DNA of 6,963 bases. It comes from Gemmatimonadota bacterium. GTDB lineage: Bacteria; Gemmatimonadota; Gemmatimonadetes; Gemmatimonadales; GWC2-71-9. The position numbers were made by a program, and so were the translations under genes. Below, piece after piece: positions 1-6,240 of the stretch. The stretch is from the NCBI GenBank assembly GCA_027294815.1, contig JAPULP010000433.1, positions 1 to 6,963 of the forward strand. Reading direction: 5' to 3'. The notes under the pieces are model-generated. The model did not search any database, was not told where the DNA came from, and saw only the letters and a list, made by a program, of their open reading frames with translations. How positions within the stretch are numbered: the first letter of the stretch is position 1; every line of letters begins with the position of its first letter.

Positions 1-940
1 TGCGAATGAGTACTGTCGCCGCCGCTACAGCAGCCGATTCGGTATCACCGTGGAGAACGGAATCTTTTTCTTCCGCAAGAACCGGTATGTAGATTTTCTG
101 CTCAGTCCGATGCGCTATAAAGCCGTTCTCGATCAGGACCAAGAGCTCTCCGGTATTGTCCGACACCTCACCAACTTCTGCACCACCGAGATACGCCGTC
201 GCTGTTCGTTCGGCAACATCGTCGAAACCGAGATGCGACGCGATCCGCACGATGTCTTCGATCACGGGTTGCGGCGGCGCGATCCCGTACCGCTCCTCGT
301 ATTCCTCGTAGGCCGCTAGCGATTGACGCAGCGATACCATCGCGTCGTTGTCCTCCCGCGCCGACCATTGCAGCATCCCGGCGAGATACTGCACCGCGGC
401 GGGGTTCGTGAAGCTTCGTCCCGGATTGTCGTTTGCGTACCGTCGGAGCAATGCATTGGCCCTGCGTGCCTCGACCAGGGCTTCGTCCACATCACCGAGC
501 TGCAAGTAATTCATCATGCCGTAATAGTGGATCATCGACCATTCCAACGCGGAAGGGTAATAATCCAATACGTTGTCGCTCACGAGGAACGCCGCAATGT
601 TCTGCGTGATACTCTTGGTATAGCGCTCTTCTGCCAGGCGATCTGCTTCTTGCAATGCCGCGTTGCTCTCCTCGAAACGGCCTAGCCGATGCAAGAAGAG
701 ACCCGTGCTGAGTTGGCGGATGAGGGCATCCTTCGGCCCGCTGTCCAACAGCGGACCCAACGCGTTCGAATCGCCGAGCGTCAGGTAGTGCCGCAGGGCG
801 GCATCGTGTGTCGGAAGCGAACGGCCGTAGAACGGCGACTCGGGTGGGACGGGCGGCACCGGGTTGCTCGGCCTGCAGCCCTGCAGCACCAGGCCGACAA
901 CGAGGATGAACAACCGCCCCACAACAACCTTCCCGGTCAT
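1..940 (-). CDS. COG3014-like TPR lipoprotein, 3' end beyond window
   Basis: An open frame of 313 codons starts at the ATG at 940-938 and runs off the left edge without a stop. Residues 4-21 are a hydrophobic signal segment ending in the lipobox LQGC, so Cys22 is the likely lipidated residue. The next residue is Arg, not Asp, which in the classical Lol rule points to the outer membrane. A proline-rich linker follows (about 25-36), then helical TPR-like repeats, for example LQLGDVDEALVEARRAN (146-162). Near the right edge of the translation is a beta-rich stretch, GELLVLIENGF (264-274), which I recall as typical of the uncharacterised COG3014 family. The start lies 29 bases after the lpoB-like stop, so the two are probably one operon. 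In gammaproteobacteria COG3014 genes also sit beside lpoB, which suggests a shared role in peptidoglycan synthesis, but no activity is known. The Shine-Dalgarno is weak. The lipoprotein call is firm; the family call is from recalled similarity. Confidence 0.78.
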   Translation of the reverse strand, partial: MTGKVVVGRLFILVVGLVLQGCRPSNPVPPVPPESPFYGRSLPTHDAALRHYLTLGDSNALGPLLDSGPKDALIRQLSTGLFLHRLGRFEESNAALQEADRLAEERYTKSITQNIAAFLVSDNVLDYYPSALEWSMIHYYGMMNYLQLGDVDEALVEARRANALLRRYANDNPGRSFTNPAAVQYLAGMLQWSAREDNDAMVSLRQSLAAYEEYEERYGIAPPQPVIEDIVRIASHLGFDDVAERTATAYLGGAEVGEVSDNTGELLVLIENGFIAHRTEQKIYIPVLAEEKDSVLHGDTESAAVAAATVLIR

Positions 941-969
941 TGCGGTGACCTATCTTCTATCTCTCGGGT

Positions 970-1587
970 TTACCGTCGAGTCCGGCTTCGCTCGACGAAC
1001 TTCTTGATCCGGTGCTGGCCGATCCACACACGCTCACTGGATTCCAAGTCGGTCAGATTGAGATCGATCTGGTAATAAATGACCTCGCGATTCCCTTCGA
1101 CGTCCTCGATCGAGGTGATCTCTCCGACGAGCATGAAGTCCGCACCGAGCTCATTCCGCATCCTCGCCCGCGTCGCCGCCGATGCGTTTTGCTGTTGGTC
1201 TTCCCGCTCCTCACGGATCTGTGAGCGCTGTTCCGGATCGGCGACAACCCTTGTAAGGCCGGTCCGCAGAAAAGCGGCTTCCATGTCACGCAAGAACGTG
1301 TTGACCGCAATGTGCTCGGTGGTCCGGTTGCGGACCGATCCAAAGATGACGGCCGGGACGTCGCCGTTATTCTGCTGCATGAAGCGTCGCGCCCAGGGGA
1401 AATTCATGGCGTCGTCGATTAACGCCTCCGCCACCAAACGCGAGTCGGTGTCGTTCCAGAAACCCGACAGGTCGATCACCGTCTCAGGCTCGAGACGGGT
1501 TACCCGTGTGCCTTGGCTGCAGCCCACCACCACCACGGCGACGGCCAGCGCGGCGAACGAACGTCGTATCTCAATATTGAAAAACAT
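970..1587 (-). CDS. lpoB: LpoB-like penicillin-binding protein activator lipoprotein
   Basis: The 205-residue product has a short signal peptide (1-22) with lipobox VVGC and lipidated Cys23. The mature part carries the family hallmark SGFWNDTDSRLVAEALI at 41-57, then a compact alpha/beta domain. That domain includes FGSVRNRT (82-89), an allosteric-looking helix pair around 91-113, ELGADFMLVGEI (146-157) and a final strand region with SERVWIGQHRIKK (184-196). E. coli LpoB is of similar length (about 213 residues); it reaches through the peptidoglycan from the outer membrane to stimulate the bifunctional synthase PBP1B. The tether between Cys23 and the folded domain is short here, so its reach or partner may differ. 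The frame is open upstream to an ATG at 1698, but I chose 1587 because it puts the signal peptide at the N-terminus and has a GGAG 10 bases upstream. It is the first gene of an operon with the COG3014-like gene. The organism presumably has an outer membrane. Confidence 0.88.
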   Translation of the reverse strand: MFFNIEIRRSFAALAVAVVVVGCSQGTRVTRLEPETVIDLSGFWNDTDSRLVAEALIDDAMNFPWARRFMQQNNGDVPAVIFGSVRNRTTEHIAVNTFLRDMEAAFLRTGLTRVVADPEQRSQIREEREDQQQNASAATRARMRNELGADFMLVGEITSIEDVEGNREVIYYQIDLNLTDLESSERVWIGQHRIKKFVERSRTRR

Positions 1588-1597
1588 CGCAACGCAA

Positions 1598-1601
1598 CTC
1601 C
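1598..1601 (-). promoter_or_regulatory. Ribosome binding site deciding the lpoB-like start
   Basis: On the minus strand a GGAG lies 10 bases before the ATG at 1587. It supports this start over the in-frame ATG at 1698, whose extra 37 residues (Trp-rich, no family resemblance) would bury the lipoprotein signal peptide. Confidence 0.6.
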
Positions 1602-1732
1602 GTGAATGAATTGATTTCCACACCCAGACTACCAATCTCAAGAGAACCGGCCACCACGCAACAGCAAATGACCCGTCCGTCCGAAAGTACCAAGGCAAAA
1701 ACCGGGCCCTACCTTGAATCCCGAGGTTTTTT

Positions 1733-1766
1733 AGGCTCTCACGCCCGTAATTCCGGGCAGGAGCCT
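1733..1766. repeat. Two-tier inverted repeat upstream of the lipoprotein operon
   Basis: The outer arms AGGCTC (1733-1738) and GAGCCT (1761-1766) are perfect reverse complements. They enclose inner arms GCCCG (1743-1747) and CGGGC (1754-1758) around a 6-base loop, TAATTC. Two small internal bulges (TCAC and AG) separate the tiers. Six T bases (1727-1732) precede it on the plus strand, and beyond them CGAGG (1722-1726) can pair with CCTCG (1764-1768) as an alternative. Read in the minus direction the stem is followed by A bases, not T, so it does not look like an intrinsic terminator for dinB. It may be an operator or a structured leader of the operon starting about 145 bases further on. Confidence 0.55.
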
Positions 1767-1822
1767 CGTACGCACCCGGCCGCGGAGCAAGTCGAGATGT
1801 GACCTCTCATGGTGACAGCTTT

Positions 1823-1900
1823 AGACGGGCAGACGGGCGGACGGGCAGGGAGGGGGTGGCTGGGTGGGCCCGTCGGGCGGAGGGGTGGGGCGGGCCCGTC
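1823..1900. repeat. G-rich tract with octamer repeats and G-quadruplex potential
   Basis: Three tandem 8-base units (AGACGGGC at 1823-1830 and 1831-1838, GGACGGGC at 1839-1846) run into AGGGAGGGGG and further G-runs up to 1893. At least five runs of three or more G fall within 1827-1856, with short loops, which fits a G-quadruplex motif on the plus strand. The octamer core GACGGGC is also the reverse complement of GCCCGTC at 1868-1874 and 1894-1900, so hairpins are possible. The tract touches the DinB stop codon. In the DinB transcript (minus strand) it would be a C-rich 3' region that could fold back and pause or end transcription. Confidence 0.65.
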
Positions 1901-2370
1901 TACTCGTCGCCTGACGGCCCATACACCCCGGGCACCTGCAGACCGGCCTCCCGCAGTAACAACGTCAGCTGGCCACGGTGGTGGATCTCATGACAGAGGA
2001 GCACGAACAGAGTCTTGCCCCGCGGCCACTGCTCACCGTAGACGTCGTCCTCAACGATCAAAGTCCCGTCGAACCAACTGCCCTCGACGGCCGTGCGGAG
2101 CGATGCCGCTGCCCTCTGGTAGGCGGCGCTGATATCCTCAACGGTTGCCGGAAGGGGCGTCTCGTTGGTCGGTCCGTCGATCGTAAGACCCGTGCGTTTG
2201 GCGATCTCTCGCACCGCGGTCACGATGTGCCAAGCCAGCTCTCCCGCGGTCCGGGAGCGTTCGTGGGCACGGTAGCTCAGGGCCTCATCCGTGAGGGCAT
2301 CCAGGACGCGCGTGGTCGATTCGGACTCGGCACGCCATACGTCGAGGAGGTTGGCTATGGTGGTGAACAT
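1900..2370 (-). CDS. DinB-superfamily putative metal-dependent protein
   Basis: The 156-residue product fits the DinB/YfiT-like four-helix bundle family in length and pattern. The likely metal-binding histidines are His48 (in ELAWHI, helix 2) and His127 and His131 in the signature HEIHHRGQL (127-135). Members bind a divalent metal, and some characterised relatives are bacillithiol- or mycothiol-dependent S-transferases or isomerases; the substrate cannot be read from the sequence. The name comes from a Bacillus damage-inducible gene and has nothing to do with E. coli DNA polymerase IV. No signal peptide is present, so it is probably cytoplasmic. The start ATG at 2370-2368 is preceded two bases upstream by a degenerate heptamer array and has no recognisable Shine-Dalgarno. 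The gene is divergent from kgd and ends with TAG at the edge of the G-rich tract. Confidence 0.88.
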   Translation of the reverse strand: MFTTIANLLDVWRAESESTTRVLDALTDEALSYRAHERSRTAGELAWHIVTAVREIAKRTGLTIDGPTNETPLPATVEDISAAYQRAAASLRTAVEGSWFDGTLIVEDDVYGEQWPRGKTLFVLLCHEIHHRGQLTLLLREAGLQVPGVYGPSGDE

Positions 2371-2372
2371 GG

Positions 2373-2407
2373 TTTTAGGTGTTGGGTGTTAGGTATTAGG
2401 TATTAGG
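2373..2407 (+). repeat. Degenerate heptamer array, arm A (TNTTAGG x5)
   Basis: There are five consecutive 7-base units in strict register: TTTTAGG, TGTTGGG, TGTTAGG, TATTAGG, TATTAGG. Read on the minus strand this is a CCTAANA-type array that ends two bases before the DinB start codon, where the ribosome binding site would normally be. Confidence 0.8.
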
Positions 2408-2468
2408 CGGACCTTTTGGTTCCGATGACACGGTGAGTTCGAAGCCGACGCTTCTGCCCACCGAAGAT

Positions 2469-2498
2469 CTACAACCTACAACCTAAGACCTATAACCT
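2469..2498 (-). repeat. Degenerate heptamer array, arm B (inverted copy)
   Basis: The plus strand reads CTACAA, CCTACAA, CCTAAGA, CCTATAA, CCT, again with a 7-base period. The reverse complement (TTATAGG, TCTTAGG, TTGTAGG) matches the arm A unit at its TAGG core. The two arms are therefore inverted copies 61 bases apart, and each reads CCTANNA towards the gene next to it. Confidence 0.75.
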
Positions 2499-2575
2499 GT
2501 TCTTCTCCTCGACTTGCCATACCGCCCAACCTATCTTCCACCGGCCAGCAACCGATCCGCCTAAGTAGAGTCACC

Positions 2576-5500
2576 GTGTTTGAAAACGTTTTCGAGACCG
2601 TCAATTCGGGCTTCGCCCAAGCCCTTTACGAGGAGTTTCTTCGCGATCCTTCCTCTGTTCCGCCCGAGTGGCGGGCCCTTTTTGAAAGCGGAGTGAAGGG
2701 CGAAGCGCCCACGCCCCCAGCAGGTCCAACTGCCGACGACCACGAAGCGGCACCACGTGCCTCTGCTGCCTCCACTGCCTCCACTGCCTCCACTGCCTCT
2801 GCTCCCTCGGCTGCCTCTCCTACCTCTCCCGCCTCCTCCGCCACAGCCGAGCCATTGAAGGGGTCCGAGCTCCGGCTGCTGAAGAACATGGAGGCCAGCC
2901 TCGCCATCCCAACCGCCACGTCGTTTCGCGACATGCGCGTATCGTTCCTATGGGACATCCGCAAGGCGTTCAATCAACAGCTCAAGACGCGGCGGTTGAA
3001 GCTTTCCTTCACCCACCTCATCGGGTGGGCCATTGTGCTTGCCGCAAAAAAATTCCCGTCCATGGTGCATGCGGTCGTCGATCAAGACGGCACCCCACAT
3101 CGTTACGACCCAAACAGTGTGAACCTGGGGCTCGCGGTGGACGTGGAGCGCAGGGACGGCCGTCGCGGCCTCATGGTACCAGTCATCAAGAACGCGGAGG
3201 CGATGACGTTCGGAGACTTTCACGAGGAATACGAGCGCATCGTGGCGGGAGCGCGAAACAGCAAGCTGCTTCCCGACGCCTATCAGGGCGCCACGATAAC
3301 CCTCACCAACCCCGGGACCATCGGCACCGTGGCATCGGTTCCGAGGTTGATGATAGGCCAAGGGTCGATCATCGCCACTGGGGCCATTCGCAGCGACCGG
3401 GACGTGCGAATCGTGACGATGACCAGCACGTACGATCACCGCATCATTCAGGGCGCCGAATCGGGGTTGTTCTTGCAATGGATCGATCGCCTGCTGCAGG
3501 GCGATGAGGGTTTCTACGAAGGGATTGCGACGGAACTCGGCGTCGTGTTGCCGAGCGCGGCGACGACGGATGGCGACGTCGTGGCCACGGGCGAGGTCTC
3601 GCACGCCATGCTATACCACGTCGCCGCTGCGATGTCGATGGTGAAAGCCCATCGGACGCATGGATACCTGGCGGCGCGGCTCGACCCGTTGGGCAGCGAC
3701 CCGGTGGGCGACCCGTCGCTTGATCCCGAGCCGCTGGGCCTGACCCCGGAGATCATGCGCAGCCTACCCGCCGACATTCTCCGTGTGTACGTGGAAGGCA
3801 ACACGTTGTGGGAGGTCCTGCCCGAGCTTCGCAAGACATACTGTGGTTCGATCGCCTACGAGATCGAGCACATCGCGAACCACGACGAGCGCGTGTGGCT
3901 TCGCCGGGTCATCGAGTCGGGACAGCATCGCCAGCCGCTCCCGCAAGACGAGCGCCTGCGGCTGTTGAACATGCTGATCTGGGTGGAGGGATTTGAGACG
4001 TTCTTGCACCGGTCGTATCTCGGGCACAAGCGGTTCGGTATCGAGGGTCTCGACATGCTCGTGCCGATGTTACAGGCCGTGATTCAGAACGCCGCGGATC
4101 ACGATACAGAGGAAGTCGTCCTCGGCATGGCGCACCGCGGCCGGCTCAACGTCTTGGTCCACATTCTGGGGGTGTCTTACGAGACGCTCCTCGCCGAATT
4201 CGAGGGGGGCCGACAAGTCGAGGAGACATTGGCGCCCCGGGGAGGCACCGGCGACGTGAAGTACCACCACGGCGCACGTGGACAGTTCCAGAGCGGAGAT
4301 GGGAGAACGCTGACTGTTTCTCTCATGCCAAATCCCAGCCACCTCGAAGCGGTGAACCCTGCCGTCGAAGGATATGCACGCGCTGTGCAAACGACCCGAG
4401 TCGACGCAACCGTGACTCACCATCCACAACGCTGCTTGCCGATCCTGATTCATGGCGACGCCGCATTCGCCGCCCAGGGGGTTGTGGCCGAAACTCTCAA
4501 CCTGACCAACTTGCGAGGGTACGATACAGGCGGCACGTTGCACATCATCGCCAACAACCAAATCGGCTTTACCACCCGTCCGACAGATAGTCGGTCAACC
4601 GACTTCGCCAGTGACCTGGCGAAGGGGTTCGACGTTCCGATCGTGCATGTGAATGCGGACGACCCCGAGGCTTGCATCGCCGCCGTACGACTCAGCATGA
4701 TGTACCGCACAAAATATCACCGCGATTGCCTCATCAATCTGGTCGGCTACCGACGTCACGGTCACAACGAGGGGGATGAACCGCGGTACACACAACCTCT
4801 CATGTACGAACGAATCGACAACCATCCGACGGTCAGACAGATCTACGATGACGCGCTCGAGTCAGAAGGCGTCGTGACCCGGGAGGAGATCGACGCGCTC
4901 ATCGAGGTCCACCAAAAAGAGCTCCTCGAAACGCAACAGCGCCTCCAAGCCGACACCAGCGAGGCTGACGCCGGTGAGGAACCGGTGCGGATCAGCGGCA
5001 TGTTCGCAGTCGAAGCGGAGCCAGACACAACGGTCCCGGCAGAGACATTGCGTGACACCAACGACCAGCTAATGGTGGTCCCCGACGGCTTCACCATCAA
5101 TGCGAAGCTGAAGCGCCAACTGGAACGTAGACGCAAGGCTTTCACCGAAGGAAAGATCGATTGGGGTCACGCCGAATCCCTTGCGTTGGCGTCTCTGCTG
5201 GTAGATGGAGTTCCCGTGCGACTCACGGGACAAGACACCGAACGCGGGACCTTCTCTCAACGCCACCTGATGCTGCACGACTCGGCGACGGGCGAAGAGT
5301 ACGCGCCCATCCAACACCTTCCTGCAGCCACCGCCCCTTTCGAGTTACACAACAGCCCGCTTTCCGAATATGCGGCCATGGGTTTCGAGTATGGCTATTG
5401 CCTGCGTGCACCAGAGACGCTGGTCATTTGGGAAGCGCAATTCGGCGACTTCGCAAACGGCGCACAGGTGATCATCGATCAATTCATTGTCGCGGGCCTG

Positions 5501-6184
5501 GCCAAATGGGGACAGACCACACGGCTCGTGCTACTCTTGCCGCACGGGCTCGAAGGCCAGGGGCCCGAACATTCCAGCGCTCGCCTCGAACGCTTTCTCG
5601 CGCTGGGTGCGGAAGGGAACATTCGCGTAGCGAATTGCTCAAACTCGGCTCAGTATTTCCATCTACTTCGCAGACAGGCGGTACACAAGGAGCCGCGACC
5701 GCTCGTGTTGATGACGCCAAAGAGCTTGCTGAGGCACCCGGCGGCTTCGGCAACCGCCCAGGATCTTGCGGAGGGACGTTTTCACCACGTGCTCGACGAC
5801 TCCACGCTGACCGGATCGCGGGCCGACGTTCGACGGTTGGTGCTATGTTCCGGAAAGATCTACTACGACATTACTAGTCATGCAAAGCGACCCGAGGCGC
5901 AGCATGTGGCAGTGGGCCGGGTCGAGATGCTGTATCCGTTCCCACAACACGAAGTCATGGATCTGGTACACGCCTACCCGGGCCTGAGCGAGGTTGTCTG
6001 GGTCCAAGAGGAGCCGAGCAACTTCGGGGCCCGAAAGTGGATCGTGCCGCAGACCGCCGAAATCCTTCCGGAGGGCGTCGTTATTCACCACATCTCCCGT
6101 CCGGAGCGGTCCAGCCCCGCCGAGGGATACCCGGCGGCCCATAAACAGGAGCAAGAGCGCATCGTCACAGAGGCGCTGGCATGA
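2576..6184 (+). CDS. kgd: KGD/OdhA-type 2-oxoglutarate dehydrogenase E1 with fused E2-like domain
   Basis: This 1202-residue enzyme (mycobacterial KGD is about 1230) decarboxylates 2-oxoglutarate with thiamine diphosphate and can pass the succinyl group on to CoA in the TCA cycle. Domains: an E1 N-terminal helix (about 7-40, EEFLRDPSSVPPEWRALF), a low-complexity Ala/Ser/Thr/Pro linker (43-94), an E2-like acyltransferase core (about 95-315) with LTNPGTIGT (243-251) and catalytic YDHRIIQG (His288), then E1. Visible E1 residues include His520 in HRGRLNVL, KYHHG (562-566), NPSHLEAVNP (586-595), the cofactor motif starting GDAAF (627-631) with NNQIGF (660-665), His730 in RRHGHNEGDEP, GQDTERGTF (885-893) and LPHGLEGQGPEH (988-999). 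There is no lipoyl domain, so a separate lipoyl E2 and an E3 are needed. The actinobacterial relatives are controlled by acetyl-CoA and an FHA protein; neither can be judged here. The start is GTG with a weak Shine-Dalgarno. The frame is intact. Confidence 0.96.
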   Translation: MFENVFETVNSGFAQALYEEFLRDPSSVPPEWRALFESGVKGEAPTPPAGPTADDHEAAPRASAASTASTASTASAPSAASPTSPASSATAEPLKGSELRLLKNMEASLAIPTATSFRDMRVSFLWDIRKAFNQQLKTRRLKLSFTHLIGWAIVLAAKKFPSMVHAVVDQDGTPHRYDPNSVNLGLAVDVERRDGRRGLMVPVIKNAEAMTFGDFHEEYERIVAGARNSKLLPDAYQGATITLTNPGTIGTVASVPRLMIGQGSIIATGAIRSDRDVRIVTMTSTYDHRIIQGAESGLFLQWIDRLLQGDEGFYEGIATELGVVLPSAATTDGDVVATGEVSHAMLYHVAAAMSMVKAHRTHGYLAARLDPLGSDPVGDPSLDPEPLGLTPEIMRSLPADILRVYVEGNTLWEVLPELRKTYCGSIAYEIEHIANHDERVWLRRVIESGQHRQPLPQDERLRLLNMLIWVEGFETFLHRSYLGHKRFGIEGLDMLVPMLQAVIQNAADHDTEEVVLGMAHRGRLNVLVHILGVSYETLLAEFEGGRQVEETLAPRGGTGDVKYHHGARGQFQSGDGRTLTVSLMPNPSHLEAVNPAVEGYARAVQTTRVDATVTHHPQRCLPILIHGDAAFAAQGVVAETLNLTNLRGYDTGGTLHIIANNQIGFTTRPTDSRSTDFASDLAKGFDVPIVHVNADDPEACIAAVRLSMMYRTKYHRDCLINLVGYRRHGHNEGDEPRYTQPLMYERIDNHPTVRQIYDDALESEGVVTREEIDALIEVHQKELLETQQRLQADTSEADAGEEPVRISGMFAVEAEPDTTVPAETLRDTNDQLMVVPDGFTINAKLKRQLERRRKAFTEGKIDWGHAESLALASLLVDGVPVRLTGQDTERGTFSQRHLMLHDSATGEEYAPIQHLPAATAPFELHNSPLSEYAAMGFEYGYCLRAPETLVIWEAQFGDFANGAQVIIDQFIVAGLAKWGQTTRLVLLLPHGLEGQGPEHSSARLERFLALGAEGNIRVANCSNSAQYFHLLRRQAVHKEPRPLVLMTPKSLLRHPAASATAQDLAEGRFHHVLDDSTLTGSRADVRRLVLCSGKIYYDITSHAKRPEAQHVAVGRVEMLYPFPQHEVMDLVHAYPGLSEVVWVQEEPSNFGARKWIVPQTAEILPEGVVIHHISRPERSSPAEGYPAAHKQEQERIVTEALA
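2768..2794 (+). repeat. Three 9-bp tandem repeats coding Ala-Ser-Thr in the KGD linker
   Basis: The unit GCCTCCACT occurs three times without mismatch and encodes Ala-Ser-Thr each time (residues 65-73). Degenerate Ala-Ser and Pro-Ser codons continue to about 2850. The repeat lies in the flexible linker ahead of the E2-like core, where length changes should be tolerated. Confidence 0.85.
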
Positions 6185-6240
6185 ATCCCGCTCCCAGCTT
6201 GATGAAACCTGACGGCTTGTCGCCCTCGTATATTTATTAG
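6181..6240 (+). CDS. Possible 19-codon ORF bridging kgd and yggT
   Basis: An ATG overlaps the kgd stop codon as ATGA (6181-6184). The frame reads 19 codons (MNPAPSLMKPDGLSPSYIY) and stops at TAG (6238-6240), directly before the yggT ATG. A GAGG (6170-6173) lies 7 bases upstream of this ATG, a better ribosome binding site than the one before yggT. The peptide resembles nothing I know and has no hydrophobic segment. If it is translated, its main role may be to bring ribosomes to the yggT start by termination and reinitiation. It could also be chance, since the gap is only 56 bases. Confidence 0.3.
   Translation: MNPAPSLMKPDGLSPSYIY
6229..6234 (+). promoter_or_regulatory. Candidate -10 element for a leaderless yggT transcript
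   Basis: TATATT sits 6 bases before the yggT ATG, that is at -12 to -7 if transcription starts on the A of the start codon. This is the geometry of leaderless promoters with a TAnnnT -10 box. No Shine-Dalgarno precedes yggT, which fits. There is no clear -35 hexamer at 17 bases, and the local AT-richness could be accidental. Confidence 0.35.

Larger units (their letters stand above)
1588..1899. other. Non-coding region between lpoB-like and dinB-like genes
   Basis: This 312-base stretch separates two genes that both read leftwards, so it should hold the end of the DinB transcript and the promoter of the lipoprotein operon. I see no convincing gene in it. It contains the inverted repeat at 1733-1766 and the G-rich tract at 1823-1900. 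For the promoter the best match on the minus strand is a TTGAGA about 50 bases upstream of the start codon, but no good -10 hexamer follows at 16-18 bases, so I do not call it. No T-tract typical of an intrinsic terminator follows either structure in the minus direction. Confidence 0.6.
2371..2575. promoter_or_regulatory. Divergent intergenic region between dinB-like gene and kgd
   Basis: This 205-base stretch must hold the promoters of two genes that read away from each other. It is framed by inverted heptamer arms (2373-2407 and 2469-2498). Between the arms are two small potential hairpins: CGGACC/GGTTCCG around a TTTT loop (2408-2424, with one bulged base) and a perfect GAAGC/GCTTC stem around CGAC (2441-2454). 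I could not find a convincing -35/-10 pair in either direction. Just before kgd, TAGAGT (2566-2571) resembles a TAnnnT -10 element but lies slightly close to the GTG for a leaderless start. Confidence 0.5.

Noticed and set aside
50..1075. Several plus-strand ORFs of 89-128 codons opposite the COG3014-like gene
   Set aside because: The minus strand carries one uninterrupted 313-codon frame with a lipobox and TPR-like helices; the plus-strand ORFs are fragmented shadows.
1079..1609. 176-codon plus-strand ORF opposite the LpoB-like gene
   Set aside because: It is antisense to a recognised gene, has no recognisable family features, and its frame is explained by the codon bias of the opposite strand.
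1588..1698. N-terminal extension of the LpoB-like protein to an upstream ATG at 1698
   Set aside because: It would place 37 unrelated residues before a textbook lipoprotein signal peptide; the ATG at 1587 has its own GGAG.
1733..1766. Intrinsic terminator for the DinB-like gene
   Set aside because: In the minus direction the stem is followed by A bases; the T-tract is on the other side.
2373..2498. CRISPR array or telomere-like sequence
   Set aside because: Units are only 7 bases, contiguous and degenerate, without unique spacers; a few internal copies in an intergenic region are not a telomere.
2948..3604. 218-codon minus-strand and 185-codon plus-strand ORFs overlapping the E2-like part of kgd
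   Set aside because: Both lie inside a clearly conserved coding region in other frames and show Arg/His/Gly-rich shadow composition.
5161..5877. 238-codon plus-strand ORF inside the E1 part of kgd
   Set aside because: It is an out-of-frame shadow of conserved E1 sequence with no ribosome binding site or family resemblance.
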